A stretch of DNA of 64,000 nt from Telluria mixta (GCF_029223865.1 NZ_CP119520.1:1488001-1552000); one strand, 5' to 3'; numbered from the stretch's first letter, positions 20,100 to 30,207 are shown. Notes: a model not told the origin generated them from the letters alone. Numbers and translations are program-made.

Positions 20100-21614
20100 C
20101 TACAGGGATTTGCGGAGACTAACGGGTGGGATCTTCAGCGCCTCACGGTACTTCGCAACCGTGCGTCGCGCGATAACCATTCCCTGTTCCCCTAGCATCT
20201 CCGCGATCTTGCTGTCGGATAAAGGGTTCTTGGGGTCTTCTGCTCCTGTCAGTTGAACGATGAGTGCCCGTATTGCCGTCGACGATGCTTCGCCTCCCGC
20301 TTCGGTGGCAACGTGACTCCCGAAGAAATACTTCAACTCGAACATGCCGTGCGGGGTCAGCATATATTTCTGAGTTGTGACTCGAGAAATTGTGCTCTCG
20401 TGTAGACCTAGTGTATCAGCTATCTCACGTAAAACAAGGGGCCGCATCGCGACTGCGCCATGGGAAAAAAAGTTGCGCTGGCGATCGACAATTGCCTGAG
20501 CTACACGGAGGATCGTGTCGAAGCGCTGGCGCATGTTCTTGATGAGCCACTTGGCTTCCTGCAACTGCGCGTTCATCTGCGTTTCCGATTTGCCCTGCTT
20601 CATCAGCGAGGCGTACAGGCTGTTCACGCGCAGGCGCGGCATCACTTCCGGATTCAGTTGCACGCTCCAGCCATCCTTGGCGCGGCGCACGATCACGTCG
20701 GGAACCACGAAGTCCGACACGTCCGACGCGAACGCCGCGCCCGGATGCGGATTGCACTGGCGGATGACGGCCTGGGCTTCGCGCAGGTCTTCGTCGTCGC
20801 AATCGAGCGCCTTCTTCAGCTTGTTGAATTCGCGCTGCGCGAACCACGTCAGGTATTTTTCGACGATGACGAGCGCCATGCGCCGCGTGACCATCGGCAC
20901 ACCGGGCATGCGGCGGATCTGCAGGGCCAGGCATTCGGCCGCGCTGCGCGCGCCCACGCCGGGCGGGTCCATGCTTTGCACGAGAGCGAGCGCCGTGCGC
21001 AATTCCTCGAACTCGATTTCCAGTTCTTCCGGCAGGCGCGCGTGGATGTCTTCCAGCGGTTCTTCCAGATAGCCGTTGTCGTCGAGCGCATCGACGACGA
21101 GCTCCACGAGCGCGCAGTCGCGCGCCGCGCAGCACGTCATGCGCACCTGTTCCATCAAATGTTCGCGCAGGGTGACGGGGCTCGCCTCCAGCTGCGGGCG
21201 GCCGTCCTCCTCCTCGCCGCCGCCGCTGCCGCTGCGGCCGTATTCGCCCCAGTCCTCGCCGCCTTCGCCGCCACCTTCTCCGCTGTCGCCGCCGGCGTCA
21301 CCGCCTTCGCCATTGCCGCTCTCGGCGGGCGCACTGCCGCCTTCTTCGCCGTTGCCCTGGGCGGCGGGCGCCTCGCCCGCCTGCGATGACGCCGGCGCGC
21401 CGATGGTGGCGTTATTTATGGCACCGTCCGCCAGCAGGCGCACGGAGCGGTCGAGCGGATCGTCGAGCCGTTCGAGCAGCGGATTCTCGCTCAGGACCTG
21501 CTCGATTTCCTGGTGGAGCTCGAGCGTGGACAGCTGCAGCAGGCGGATCGACTGCTGCAGTTGCGGCGTCAGTGCAAGGTGCTGTGAGGTCTTGAGTTGC
21601 AGCGTCTGTTTCAT
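20100..21614 (-). CDS. rpoN: RNA polymerase sigma-54 factor
   Basis: A 504-residue sigma-54. Region I is the glutamine/leucine-rich start ([24 protein letters not shown]). A long acidic, glycine-rich linker lies around residues 75-125. The core-binding and DNA-binding domains follow, and the RpoN box is [16 protein letters not shown] near the C-terminus. It directs transcription from -24/-12 promoters with enhancer-binding activators. It sits between lptB (2 bases) and hpf. Confidence 0.97.
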   Translation of the reverse strand: MKQTLQLKTSQHLALTPQLQQSIRLLQLSTLELHQEIEQVLSENPLLERLDDPLDRSVRLLADGAINNATIGAPASSQAGEAPAAQGNGEEGGSAPAESGNGEGGDAGGDSGEGGGEGGEDWGEYGRSGSGGGEEEDGRPQLEASPVTLREHLMEQVRMTCCAARDCALVELVVDALDDNGYLEEPLEDIHARLPEELEIEFEELRTALALVQSMDPPGVGARSAAECLALQIRRMPGVPMVTRRMALVIVEKYLTWFAQREFNKLKKALDCDDEDLREAQAVIRQCNPHPGAAFASDVSDFVVPDVIVRRAKDGWSVQLNPEVMPRLRVNSLYASLMKQGKSETQMNAQLQEAKWLIKNMRQRFDTILRVAQAIVDRQRNFFSHGAVAMRPLVLREIADTLGLHESTISRVTTQKYMLTPHGMFELKYFFGSHVATEAGGEASSTAIRALIVQLTGAEDPKNPLSDSKIAEMLGEQGMVIARRTVAKYREALKIPPVSLRKSL

Positions 21615-21616
21615 GA

Positions 21617-22411
21617 CTACATTCGGAAGTGTTCGCCCAGGTAGACGCGGCGCACCGATTCGTTGGCGATGATGTCGTCGGGTCGGCCGGATGCCAGCAC
21701 CGCCCCCTGGTTGATGATGTAGGCGCGGTCGCAGATGCCCAGCGTCTCGCGCACATTGTGGTCCGTGATCAGCACGCCGATGCCGCGCTCCTTCAGGAAG
21801 CGCACGATACGTTGGATCTCGATGACGGCAATTGGATCCACGCCGGCGAACGGTTCGTCCAGCAGCACGAAGCGCGGATTGGTCGCGAGCGCGCGCGCGA
21901 TCTCCACACGGCGGCGTTCGCCACCGGACAGCGACAGCGCCGGACTCTCGCGCAGCTTCTCGATCTGCAGCTCGGCCAGCAGCTCGTCGAGACGTTCGGT
22001 GATGCGCGCCTTGGTGAGCGGCTTGCCGTTCTCGCGCTGCAATTCCAGCACGGCGCGGATGTTCTCTTCCACCGTCAGCTTGCGGAACACCGACGCTTCC
22101 TGCGGCAGGTACGACAGACCCAGCAGCGCGCGCCGGTGGATCGGCAGGCTCGTGATGTCGGTGCCGTTGATGTCGATGCTGCCGGCGTCCGACGGCACGA
22201 GGCCCACGATCATGTAGAACGACGTCGTCTTGCCCGCGCCGTTCGGACCCAGCAGGCCGACGACCTCGCCGCATGCGACCTGCAGCGACACGTCACGGAC
22301 GACGAGGCGCTTGCCATAGCTCTTCTGCAGCCCCTTGACGACGAGCGTGCTGCCGCCGCATTCGGCCGGCGGCGCCTGCGTCCCTGCTTCCATCGTGCGC
22401 GCCTCCGTCAT
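21617..22411 (-). CDS. lptB: LPS export ABC transporter ATP-binding protein LptB
   Basis: A 264-residue ABC ATPase powering the LptB2FGC complex that extracts lipopolysaccharide from the inner membrane. Walker A is GPNGAGKTT, the signature is [17 protein letters not shown], and Walker B is [13 protein letters not shown] with the switch histidine in [10 protein letters not shown]; these are LptB-type. The ATG at 22411 overlaps the lptA stop; an internal ATG at 22393 would drop six residues. It carries a short N-terminal extension compared with E. coli LptB (241 aa). Confidence 0.96.
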   Translation of the reverse strand: MTEARTMEAGTQAPPAECGGSTLVVKGLQKSYGKRLVVRDVSLQVACGEVVGLLGPNGAGKTTSFYMIVGLVPSDAGSIDINGTDITSLPIHRRALLGLSYLPQEASVFRKLTVEENIRAVLELQRENGKPLTKARITERLDELLAELQIEKLRESPALSLSGGERRRVEIARALATNPRFVLLDEPFAGVDPIAVIEIQRIVRFLKERGIGVLITDHNVRETLGICDRAYIINQGAVLASGRPDDIIANESVRRVYLGEHFRM

Positions 22412-22974
22412 TGCTTGCCTGCCGGAGCGGGGGCCGGTGCCGCCGTCGCGCGGCGCGGCTGCAGCGTGATGCTGCCGCGGCCGTTGCCCGGCTTGTCCGT
22501 GCCGTTGGCGTCGTTCAGGCCAAGCAGCTTCTCGTTGCGGTTGTCGTAGGAAATGAATTCGCTGGCCATCTCCTGCGTGACCTTCTTGCCCTCGAGCTGG
22601 CGGATGACGGCCTTCGAGAACAGCTTCACGAGGTCGCTGCGCTCGTCGTATTCGATGCGCTGGGCCTGGCCTTCGCCCCACAGGTCGGGGCCGCCGTCGC
22701 GCTTCTGGCGGAAGGTCGCGAGCTTGCCGGGATTGGCCGTGAGGATGAAGGTGCGCCAACCGTCCGGCGCTACCTTGACCTCGGCGCGGTCGGATTTCAG
22801 GATCATGGTGCCGCGCGTGATGATGACGTTGCCGGTGGCGACGTAATTCTGCGTCACCTGGTCGACGTTGGCGTTGTCGAACGCAATGTCGACGGGCTTG
22901 AGCGCGTCCGCCTTTTCGGCCGAGGCAGCCAGCGGCACCAGCAGGAAGATGGCGGCGGCGAGTATTTTTTTCAT
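22408..22974 (-). CDS. lptA: Lipopolysaccharide transport periplasmic protein LptA
   Basis: A 188-residue periplasmic bridge protein that carries LPS between LptC and the outer-membrane LptDE. Signal peptide [19 protein letters not shown] is at the start. The OstA/LptA beta-jellyroll follows ([43 protein letters not shown]). The end is an alanine/proline-rich tail. Located between lptC and lptB as usual. Confidence 0.95.
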   Translation of the reverse strand: MKKILAAAIFLLVPLAASAEKADALKPVDIAFDNANVDQVTQNYVATGNVIITRGTMILKSDRAEVKVAPDGWRTFILTANPGKLATFRQKRDGGPDLWGEGQAQRIEYDERSDLVKLFSKAVIRQLEGKKVTQEMASEFISYDNRNEKLLGLNDANGTDKPGNGRGSITLQPRRATAAPAPAPAGKQ

Positions 22975-22987
22975 TCGATTGTCCTCT

Positions 22988-23611
22988 CTAATGGCTTGCC
23001 TGAGGGCTTGCGCGCGACTGGCGTGGCGGATAGGTCATCTTGCCGCGGCCACCCAGCGCGATCTGCTGCGTGGCGTTGTTGGCCACCATGCCCACCGCGT
23101 CGACCGATGCGGCGCCGAGCGTCATGTGGACCGGCTTGTCGGTCTTCGCGATCTCGTCGTCCGGCAGGATCGTCAACACCTCGGTGCGGATCCGCATCGG
23201 CTCCGCACCCGGGGCGGCCGGACGCCGGATGTCGACGTTGCCCGTCAGGTCGATCTGGTTCTGGTTCTGGCTCACGAGCGCGCTGTTGGACGTCATCGTC
23301 ATCGGCGGATGCTCGTCGGTGAGACTCTGCACGACCGGCTTGTCGACGAGCGCCGTATTGTCGACCGGGCGGTGCGTCAGGCGTTCGCCCGAGATCACGT
23401 AGCGCGGCTTGCCGGCCTCCGACATGCGCACCCAGCTGAAGTTGTCGACGATGTAGTCCGGCTCGTTGCCGGCATTGAAGCCCGCCGCGTTCTCATCGCC
23501 CTGCATCACCTGCACGAGCCAGAAGCTGCCGAACGCGCAAAACACGGCGAACAGCATCAGGAGCAGCAGGCGCCAGCGGTGCGCGGTACGCTTGTAGCTT
23601 GCGGGAGCCAT
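22988..23611 (-). CDS. lptC: LPS export ABC transporter periplasmic protein LptC
   Basis: A 207-residue bitopic protein. One transmembrane helix (RLLLLMLFAVFCAFGSFWLV, about 14-33) anchors it; the rest is the periplasmic LptC jellyroll with PDYIVDNFSWVRMSEAGKPR and the Lpt-fold ending. The start at 23611 gives MAPASYKRT before the helix and lies 8 bases after the kdsC stop. Longer upstream frame reads through kdsC and is not real. Confidence 0.92.
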   Translation of the reverse strand: MAPASYKRTAHRWRLLLLMLFAVFCAFGSFWLVQVMQGDENAAGFNAGNEPDYIVDNFSWVRMSEAGKPRYVISGERLTHRPVDNTALVDKPVVQSLTDEHPPMTMTSNSALVSQNQNQIDLTGNVDIRRPAAPGAEPMRIRTEVLTILPDDEIAKTDKPVHMTLGAASVDAVGMVANNATQQIALGGRGKMTYPPRQSRASPQASH

Positions 23612-23619
23612 GGTTTCTC

Positions 23620-24153
23620 TTATCCGAAGTAAGGCGCGAGCGCCTGTTCGTAGGTGCCCTGGGCACGCATCACCATGTCGCAGACTTCGCGCACGGCGCC
23701 GCGGCCGCCCGGGTTCTTCGTCACATAATGGGCGCGGTACTGCACTTCCGGATGCCCGCTCGGCACCGTCACCGCAAAGCCCACACGTGTAAACAGCGGC
23801 AGGTCGATCACGTCGTCGCCGATGTAGCCGCACTCCTCCGCCGTCACGCCGGTCTTGTTCAACAGCTCGGCGAACGCGAGGCGCTTGTCGTGCTGCCCCT
23901 GGAACACGTGCGTGATCCCGAGATCGCTAGCTCGCTTGATGACGATGGGCGACGTGCGCGCGCTGATGATCGCCGTCTGTACGCCGGTGCGGTTCAGCAG
24001 CTGGATGCCGAGGCCGTCCAGCACGTAGAACGTCTTCGTGACTTCGCCGTCCGGGCCATAGGTCAGGCTGCCGTCGGTGAGGACGCCGTCGACGTCGAAG
24101 ATCATGACTTTCACGCGCGCCGCGCGCTCCATGTGTGCCAGCGGAGTCACCAT
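23620..24153 (-). CDS. kdsC: 3-deoxy-D-manno-octulosonate 8-phosphate phosphatase (KdsC)
   Basis: A 177-residue HAD-superfamily phosphatase that dephosphorylates KDO 8-phosphate on the way to lipid A core. Motif I is MIFDVDGVLTDG, motif II lies in QTAIISARTSPIV, and motif III is CGYIGDDVIDLPLF. Length matches E. coli KdsC (188 aa). Its ATG overlaps the kdsD stop (ATGA). Confidence 0.96.
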   Translation of the reverse strand: MVTPLAHMERAARVKVMIFDVDGVLTDGSLTYGPDGEVTKTFYVLDGLGIQLLNRTGVQTAIISARTSPIVIKRASDLGITHVFQGQHDKRLAFAELLNKTGVTAEECGYIGDDVIDLPLFTRVGFAVTVPSGHPEVQYRAHYVTKNPGGRGAVREVCDMVMRAQGTYEQALAPYFG

Positions 24154-25151
24154 CAGATCACCTTGGCGCGCGTGAGGTCGTGGATGTGCAGTGCGCCCAC
24201 CAGCACGCCGTCCGCATCGGTGACGAGCATCTGGTTGATGCGGAATTCTTCCATCACGGCGACGGCATCCACCGCCAGCTGTTCCGGATGCACGCGGCGC
24301 GGATTCGGATGCATCACGTCGCGGATCACGAGCTTGCTGAAATCCTGGGCTTTTTCGATCAGGCGGCGCAGGTCGCCGTCCGTGAACACGCCGACGGGGC
24401 GGCCGGCATCGTCGACGATGGCCGTCATGCCCATGCCCTTGTGCGAGATTTCCAGCAGCGCGTCCGTGAGGAGCGCGTCCGGTTTCACCTTCGGCACCGC
24501 GTCGCCGCTGCGCATCACGTCGCGCACGTGCGTGAGCAGGCGGCGTCCGAGCGCGCCGCCCGGATGCGAGCGTGCGAAATCGTCCGATTTGAAGCCGCGC
24601 AGTTCGAGCAGCGCGACGGCCAGCGCATCGCCCAGCGCGAGGGTCGCGGTGGTGCTGGCGGTCGGCGCCAGGTTCAGCGGGCAGGCTTCCTTCTCGACGG
24701 CCACGTCCAGGTGCACGTCCGCCGCCAGGGCCAGGCTCGATTCGGGCTTGCCCGTGATGGCGATGACGGGCACGTTCATGCGCTTGACGGCCGGGATCAC
24801 GATGGCCAGTTCGCTGCTTTCGCCGGAATACGAGATGGCGATCAGCACGTCCTGCGCCGTCACCATGCCGAGGTCGCCGTGCGCGGCTTCGCCCGGGTGC
24901 AGGAACAGTGCCGGGGTGCCGGTCGAGGCCAGCGTCGCGGCGATCTTGCGGCCGATGTGGCCCGACTTGCCCATGCCCGACACGACGACGCGGCCTTTGC
25001 ACGCCATCATCAGCGCGACGGCGCGCGGCACGCTGTCGTCGCGGCCGAGGCGCGCGGACAGCTTGCGGATCGCCTCGCCTTCGATATCCAGCGCCTCGCG
25101 GGCCAGTTCCAGCGCCCGCTGGGCCTGGGCCTCGTTAAAACTTGTCAGCAT
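24153..25151 (-). CDS. kdsD: Arabinose 5-phosphate isomerase (KdsD)
   Basis: A 332-residue enzyme converting ribulose 5-phosphate to arabinose 5-phosphate, the first dedicated step to KDO. It has an N-terminal SIS sugar-isomerase domain (VVVSGMGKSGHIGRKIAATLASTGTPALFLHPGEAAHGD spans it; key GMGKSG and HPGEAAHGD) and two C-terminal CBS domains. Start choice: ATG 25151 gives the length of E. coli KdsD (328 aa). ATG 25175 and 25226 are in frame, but a TATACT -10 lies at 25182-25187, so the longest form would start upstream of transcription. Confidence 0.93.
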   Translation of the reverse strand: MLTSFNEAQAQRALELAREALDIEGEAIRKLSARLGRDDSVPRAVALMMACKGRVVVSGMGKSGHIGRKIAATLASTGTPALFLHPGEAAHGDLGMVTAQDVLIAISYSGESSELAIVIPAVKRMNVPVIAITGKPESSLALAADVHLDVAVEKEACPLNLAPTASTTATLALGDALAVALLELRGFKSDDFARSHPGGALGRRLLTHVRDVMRSGDAVPKVKPDALLTDALLEISHKGMGMTAIVDDAGRPVGVFTDGDLRRLIEKAQDFSKLVIRDVMHPNPRRVHPEQLAVDAVAVMEEFRINQMLVTDADGVLVGALHIHDLTRAKVI

Positions 25152-25181
25152 TATTTTTTCATCGGTTACACTCATAGACAA

Positions 25182-25187
25182 AGTATA
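25182..25187 (-). promoter_or_regulatory. Possible -10 of the kdsD operon
   Basis: The minus strand reads TATACT about 30 bases before the chosen kdsD ATG, in the gap divergent to the antiporter gene. No convincing -35 was found, so this is tentative. Confidence 0.35.
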
Positions 25188-25260
25188 TCCGAATTGGGAA
25201 AGCAAAAAACTTGCCAGACGTAACAAACAACATATTTACGGGACCTCGCCGTCGCGCCAC

Positions 25261-27243
25261 ATGACCTCAGGCCTCGAACTCACTCTGCTTTTGCTGGGCA
25301 GCGCGGTCCTCGGCGTCGTCGCGTTCCGCATGCTGCACCTGCCGCCGATGCTGGGCTATCTCGCCGTCGGCGTGCTGATCGGCCCCCACGCGCTGGCCCT
25401 CGCCGACAACGGCACTACGACGCAGGCCCTGGCCGAATTCGGCGTCGTCTTCCTCATGTTCTCCATCGGGCTGGAATTCTCGCTGGCCCAGCTGCGCGCC
25501 ATGCGCCGCATCGTGTTCGGGCTCGGGCTCGCGCAGGTCGTGCTGACGATCGTCGTGACGGTGCTCGTGTCGCTGTGGACGCGCTACCTGCCGCCCTCGA
25601 TGCAGATCGGCTGGCAGGCCGCGCTGGCGCTGGGCGGGGCGCTGGCGATGTCGTCGACGGCCATCGTCTCGAAGCTCCTGACGGAACGGCTGGAACTGGA
25701 AAGCGAACATGGACGCCGCATCATCGGCATCCTGCTGTTCCAGGACCTCGCCGTCGTGCCGCTGCTGATCCTGATCCCGTCGCTGGCGAAACCGGCCGAG
25801 GAACTCGCGATGACGCTCGCGTGGGCCGGCATCAAGGCCGCCGCCGTGCTGGCGCTGCTGCTGTTCTTCGGCCAGAAGCTGATGCGCAAGTGGTTCAACA
25901 TCGTCGTCAAGCGCCGCTCACAGGAACTGTTCATGCTGAACCTGCTGCTCGTGACCCTGGGCGCGGCCGCGATCACGGAACACGCGGGCCTGTCGATGGC
26001 GCTGGGCGCGTTCGTGGCCGGCATGCTGATCTCCGAGACGCCCTACAAGCATCAAGTGGAAGAGGACATCAAGCCGTTCCGCGACGTGCTGCTGGGCCTC
26101 TTCTTCATCACCATCGGCATGCTGCTGAACGTGCAGCTCGTGCTCGAGAACTGGTGGGTCGTCCTGCTCCTGCTGGCCGTGCCCGTGATGCTGAAATTCG
26201 CGCTGATCGCGCTGCTGGCCAAGGCGTTCGGCTCCACCGACGGCGTCGCCATGCGCACGGGCCTCGCGCTCGCGCAGGCCGGCGAATTCGGCTTCGTGCT
26301 GCTGAGCCTCGCATCGGGTTCGCACCTGATCGCCCCGTTCATCATCCAGCTCGTGCTCGCGTCGATGGTGTTGTCGATGCTGGTCGCGCCGTTCGTCATC
26401 GCGAACATGGACAAGCTCGTGATGAAGGTGGCGACCAACGAATGGATGCTGCAATCGCTGCAGCTGACGCAGATCGCGAGCCGCACGATGGCCACCCAGA
26501 AGCACGTGATCATCGCCGGCTTCGGCCGCAGCGGCCAGTCGCTGGCCACCCTGCTGTCGGAAGAAAAGCTGCCGTGGTACGCGCTCGACCTCGACCCCGA
26601 GCGGGTGCAGGAAGCGCGCACGGCCGGCATCAACGTCTCGTACGGCGACTGTACGCGCCGCGAAGCGCTGATCGCGGCCGGCATCAACCGCGCCAGCGCC
26701 CTCGTGATCACGTTCGCGGACACCCGCCTCGCGGTCAAGGTGCTGCACCTCGTGCACGAGCTGGCGCCGAAGCTGCCCGTCATCGTGCGCGCCCACGACG
26801 ACACGGAACTCGACGTGCTGAAAAAAGCCGGCGCCACCGAGGTCGTGCCGGAAGCGCTGGAATCGAGCCTGATGCTGGCCTCGCACGCGCTGGTCGTGAT
26901 GGGCGTGCCGCTGCGCCGCGTCGTGCACCGCGTGCAGGCCGCGCGCGACGAGCGCTACGCGTCGCTGCGCGGCTTCTTCCATGGCGCCAGCGACATCGCG
27001 GACGGCACGGAACACAACTACGTGCGCCTGCATTCGGTGACCCTGCGCGACGACGCCGGCGCCGTCGGGCGCTGCATCGCGGAGCTGGAGCTGGACGAAG
27101 TGGGCGCCGAAGTCACGGCCGTGCGGCGCGGGAGCGACCGTATCGAGCCGACGCCGGAGACGGAATTGCGGGCGGGGGATGTGGTGGTCCTGCGGGGAAC
27201 GGGCAACGCGGTCACGCGCGCCGAGGGACGGTTGCTGCGCTGA
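25261..27243 (+). CDS. Kef/YbaL-type monovalent cation:proton antiporter
   Basis: A 660-residue CPA2-family transporter. The first ~400 residues form about 12 membrane helices of the Na/H exchanger domain (SSTAIVSKLLTERLE, FQDLAVVPLLILIPSL, AGEFGFVLLSLASG are family segments). Residues about 415-530 are a RCK/TrkA-N nucleotide-binding domain (VIIAGFGRSGQSLATLL; YGDCTRREAL), followed by a TrkA-C domain (about 570-655). Such proteins export potassium in exchange for protons; KefB/C are glutathione-gated but a KefF/G partner is not seen here. Divergent from kdsD. Confidence 0.93.
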   Translation: MTSGLELTLLLLGSAVLGVVAFRMLHLPPMLGYLAVGVLIGPHALALADNGTTTQALAEFGVVFLMFSIGLEFSLAQLRAMRRIVFGLGLAQVVLTIVVTVLVSLWTRYLPPSMQIGWQAALALGGALAMSSTAIVSKLLTERLELESEHGRRIIGILLFQDLAVVPLLILIPSLAKPAEELAMTLAWAGIKAAAVLALLLFFGQKLMRKWFNIVVKRRSQELFMLNLLLVTLGAAAITEHAGLSMALGAFVAGMLISETPYKHQVEEDIKPFRDVLLGLFFITIGMLLNVQLVLENWWVVLLLLAVPVMLKFALIALLAKAFGSTDGVAMRTGLALAQAGEFGFVLLSLASGSHLIAPFIIQLVLASMVLSMLVAPFVIANMDKLVMKVATNEWMLQSLQLTQIASRTMATQKHVIIAGFGRSGQSLATLLSEEKLPWYALDLDPERVQEARTAGINVSYGDCTRREALIAAGINRASALVITFADTRLAVKVLHLVHELAPKLPVIVRAHDDTELDVLKKAGATEVVPEALESSLMLASHALVVMGVPLRRVVHRVQAARDERYASLRGFFHGASDIADGTEHNYVRLHSVTLRDDAGAVGRCIAELELDEVGAEVTAVRRGSDRIEPTPETELRAGDVVVLRGTGNAVTRAEGRLLR

Positions 27244-27356
27244 CTGTAGCAGCCGCTCGACTGATACAGCATGTGCCTGTACGGGGCGCCTTGTGCCTTG
27301 TCCCTGCCGTGCCGTGCTTCTAGACTGGGGCCTTCTCCACGTTGGGACTGCCTGCC

Positions 27357-27941
27357 ATGACCGAACTCCTGCCTCTGATGAGCTATTGCCTTGTGATGTC
27401 CGCCACGCCCGGGCCGAACAACGTCATGCTTGCCACCACGGGCGCCAGTTTCGGCTATCGCGGTGCGCTGCCGGTTATCCTCGGCATCCAGGCCGGTATC
27501 TTTGTGCAGACCATGCTCGTGTGCGCGGGGCTGGGCAGCCTGTTCGTCGCGTACCCGATGGCGCAGCAGGTACTGCGGATCGCGGGTGCGCTGTACCTGA
27601 TGTTCCTGGCCTGGAAGCTTGCCGGCGCCTCGGTGGCAGGCACCGGCGCACCGAAGCCCGTGTCCTTTACGCAGGCGGCGCTGTTCCAGGCGCTGAACCC
27701 CAAGAGCTGGCTCAAGGCGATCACCATCGCATCGGTCTTCATGCCTGCGCAGAGCAACATGCTCGCCAGCGCGCTGCTGGTGTCCATGATCGGCACCATG
27801 GTGGGCATGCCGTGCAGCGTCATGTGGGCGCTGTTCGGCGTCTCGATCCGCAGCGTGCTGAAGGCGTCCCGCAGCCAGCGCATCTTCAACCTGGCGATGG
27901 GGACCATCCTGGTGGTCCTCGCCGTGATGTGTTTACGCTAG
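27357..27941 (+). CDS. LysE/RhtB-family amino-acid exporter
   Basis: A 194-residue inner-membrane protein with about five or six hydrophobic helices. The family signature MSATPGPNNVMLATTGASFGYR is at the N-terminus and ALFQALNPKSWLKA in the middle. Members export amino acids or related metabolites; substrate unknown. The ATG is chosen over a TTG 15 bases upstream. The MocR regulator starts 9 bases downstream, suggesting regulated co-expression. Confidence 0.9.
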   Translation: MTELLPLMSYCLVMSATPGPNNVMLATTGASFGYRGALPVILGIQAGIFVQTMLVCAGLGSLFVAYPMAQQVLRIAGALYLMFLAWKLAGASVAGTGAPKPVSFTQAALFQALNPKSWLKAITIASVFMPAQSNMLASALLVSMIGTMVGMPCSVMWALFGVSIRSVLKASRSQRIFNLAMGTILVVLAVMCLR

Positions 27942-27950
27942 ACTCCCACG

Positions 27951-29387
27951 ATGTTCCCCATCGACCGCTCCTCACCCATCGCCCTGTTCGAGCAGATCGA
28001 GGCCGCATTGCGCCAGCAGATCGCGCAACGCGTCCTGCCTGGCGGGACCAGGCTGCCGTCGATCCGCCAGCTCGCCACGCAGCTCTCGGTCAGCACCAAC
28101 ACCGTGGTGATGGCTTACGACAGGCTGGTGGCCGCAGGCGTCATCGATACGCACGGCACCGCGGGCTTCTTCGTCCGCGCACCGGCCGACGCCGGCCGCG
28201 CCGTTCCCGACGAGGTTGCGCTCGAGGCGGGCCAGGAGCAGGAGCCGGTCTGGCTGATCCAGCAGGCCAACGACCAGCGGCCGGGCGTGCTGCTGGCCAG
28301 CAGCGGCGCCTTGCCGCCCACCTGGCTGCAGGACGCGCTGCCGGCGGCCGCCGTGCAACGTGGCCTGGCGCGCAGCGCGGCCGGCATGGCCTCGCGCTGT
28401 CCGCCGCAAGGGCTGGCCGAACTGCGCGAGCAGATCGCGTTGCTGTTGCGCGGCATCGGCATCGCTGCGGACGCCAGCCACGTCCTCACCACCTTCGGCG
28501 GCACCCATGCAATCGACCTGATCTGCCGCACCTTTCTACAGCCCGGCGATACGGTGCTGGTCGAGGATCCGGGATACTTCCTGATGTTCGGCCGGCTGCG
28601 CCAGGACGGCGTGCGCCTGGTGCCCATCAAGCGCCGCCCCGATGGCCTCGACCTCGACGAACTGGAAGCTGCCTGCCGCGCCCACCGTCCGCGCCTGCTG
28701 TTCGTGCAAACGGCTTTGCACAATCCCACCGGGTGGAGCAGCAGCGCCACCAATCTGCACAAGGTGCTGATCATGGCGCAGCAGTACGGCTTCCTGATCG
28801 CCGAAGACGACGTGCACGGCCATTTCCAGCATGGCCACAGCACGCGGCTGGCATCGCTGTCCGGGCTGGATGGTGTGATTTACTACTCCAGCCTGTGCAA
28901 GGCGCTGAGCCCGGCCCTGCGCATGGGCTACCTGGCGGCGGCGCCCGCCTTGCTGAAGCTGTTAATGCGAACCAAGATCCACGCCATCATGACGTTACCG
29001 GCGTTGAACGAATACGTTCTGCTGGAAGTGCTCAAGGCCGGCAACCTGCGCAAGCACCTGGAGCGGCTGCAACGCAAGATCATGGCGGCGCGCAACGCCA
29101 GCACCCGGCAACTGAGCGCGGCCGGCGTGCTGTTCGAGCAGCCCGGCGACGCAGGCATTTTCTTGTGGGGCACCATGCCCGAAGGGCTGGACGTCGACTT
29201 GCTGGTGCAGGACGCCTACCGCAACAAGATCGTGATGATGCGCGGCGCCGCGTTCTCGGCCAACGACACGCCCGACCAGCACATCCGCTTCAACGTCGCC
29301 ATCAGCCAGCATCCCCGCGTGAGCACCTATCTTGACGAACGCCTGCGCGCGGTGGCTGGCGCGCGCCGTTATCTCTCGAGCGTATGA
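27951..29387 (+). CDS. MocR/PdxR-type GntR regulator with aminotransferase domain
   Basis: A 478-residue fusion. Residues about 10-75 are a GntR winged helix (LPSIRQLATQLSVSTNTVVMAYDRL). From about residue 110 there is a fold-I PLP aminotransferase-like domain with QTALHNPTGWS, the aspartate region LIAEDDVHGHF and the PLP-lysine region YSSLCKALSPALRMGYL. MocR regulators sense PLP or amino compounds through this domain. Likely controls the adjacent LysE exporter and the PhzF-like gene whose start overlaps its stop. Confidence 0.93.
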   Translation: MFPIDRSSPIALFEQIEAALRQQIAQRVLPGGTRLPSIRQLATQLSVSTNTVVMAYDRLVAAGVIDTHGTAGFFVRAPADAGRAVPDEVALEAGQEQEPVWLIQQANDQRPGVLLASSGALPPTWLQDALPAAAVQRGLARSAAGMASRCPPQGLAELREQIALLLRGIGIAADASHVLTTFGGTHAIDLICRTFLQPGDTVLVEDPGYFLMFGRLRQDGVRLVPIKRRPDGLDLDELEAACRAHRPRLLFVQTALHNPTGWSSSATNLHKVLIMAQQYGFLIAEDDVHGHFQHGHSTRLASLSGLDGVIYYSSLCKALSPALRMGYLAAAPALLKLLMRTKIHAIMTLPALNEYVLLEVLKAGNLRKHLERLQRKIMAARNASTRQLSAAGVLFEQPGDAGIFLWGTMPEGLDVDLLVQDAYRNKIVMMRGAAFSANDTPDQHIRFNVAISQHPRVSTYLDERLRAVAGARRYLSSV

Positions 29388-30195
29388 ACAGGTCAGTCAT
29401 GAGTTTGCCAATCTTCCAAGTCGACACATTCACCAGCCAGCTATTTGGGGAAACCCGGCTGCCGTGATCTTGATGGAGACGTTTCCGGACGATGGGCTGC
29501 TGCATCGGATTGCTGCCGAAAACAACGTCCCCGAAACTGCCTTCCTGGTCCCGGACAATGGCAATTACCGCCTGCGCTGGTTCACGCCTACGGTCGAGGT
29601 CCCGCTGTGTGGCCATGCGACGCTTGCCAGCGCCGCGGTTGTAATGGAGCGGCTGCAGCCGGGACGCACGACGGTGACGTTCGATTCGGCGAGCGGGCCC
29701 CTGACCGTGAAGCGCCTGGGCGAACGGTACGTGATGAATTTTCCGGTGCGTGTGCCGCGATCGATACCAGTTCCGGAGGGGTTGGCGGAAGCATTGGGCA
29801 TCGAGCCGGTGGAGACACTCGACGACGGTTTTAATTACATCGCAGTACTGCGCGAGATGGCGGCGGTACGCAGCCTGGCACCCGACATGACTGCGATCGC
29901 ACGGCTCGACCGCCCCGGCGTCGTCGTCACCGCGCAGGGAGACCAGCGATGGGATTGTGTGAGCCGATATTTCGCTCCAACCAAAGGCATACCGGAAGAC
30001 CCGGTGACCGGCGGAGCGCACTGCGGACTTGCGCCGTACTGGAGTACACGTTTGGGAAAGCGTGAACTGCGCGCATTCCAGGCGTCACCGCGGGGTGGCG
30101 AACTGACGTGCCGGCTGGTCGGAGACCGTGTCGAGCTGGAAGGCGCGTGTGTGTTTTATCTGGAAGGCAGGATCGCTGTTCCCGTCGGACTGTAA
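29384..30195 (+). pseudogene. PhzF-family isomerase/epimerase gene with a frameshift near the 5' end
   Basis: The body from about 29452 to 30195 encodes a near-complete PhzF-type protein: GNPAAVILMETFPDD, ENNVPETAFLV, LRWFTPTVEVPLCGHATLAS and EDPVTGGAHCGLAPYW. The expected start (MSLPIFQVDTFTSQLF, ATG 29399, or 29384) lies in another frame and stops at 29465-29467. The two frames meet in CTATTTGGGGAAACCC (29441-29456); adding one base there restores a standard PhzF start. Either the gene is broken by a one-base deletion or the assembly has an error in the homopolymer. Downstream of MocR, start overlapping its stop. Confidence 0.85.
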
Positions 30196-30207
30196 CGGTC
30201 AAGCGTA

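Noticed and set aside
25267..27033. Minus-strand frames of up to 371 codons over the antiporter gene
   Set aside because: Antisense shadows, rich in His, Gln and Arg, and lacking family signatures.
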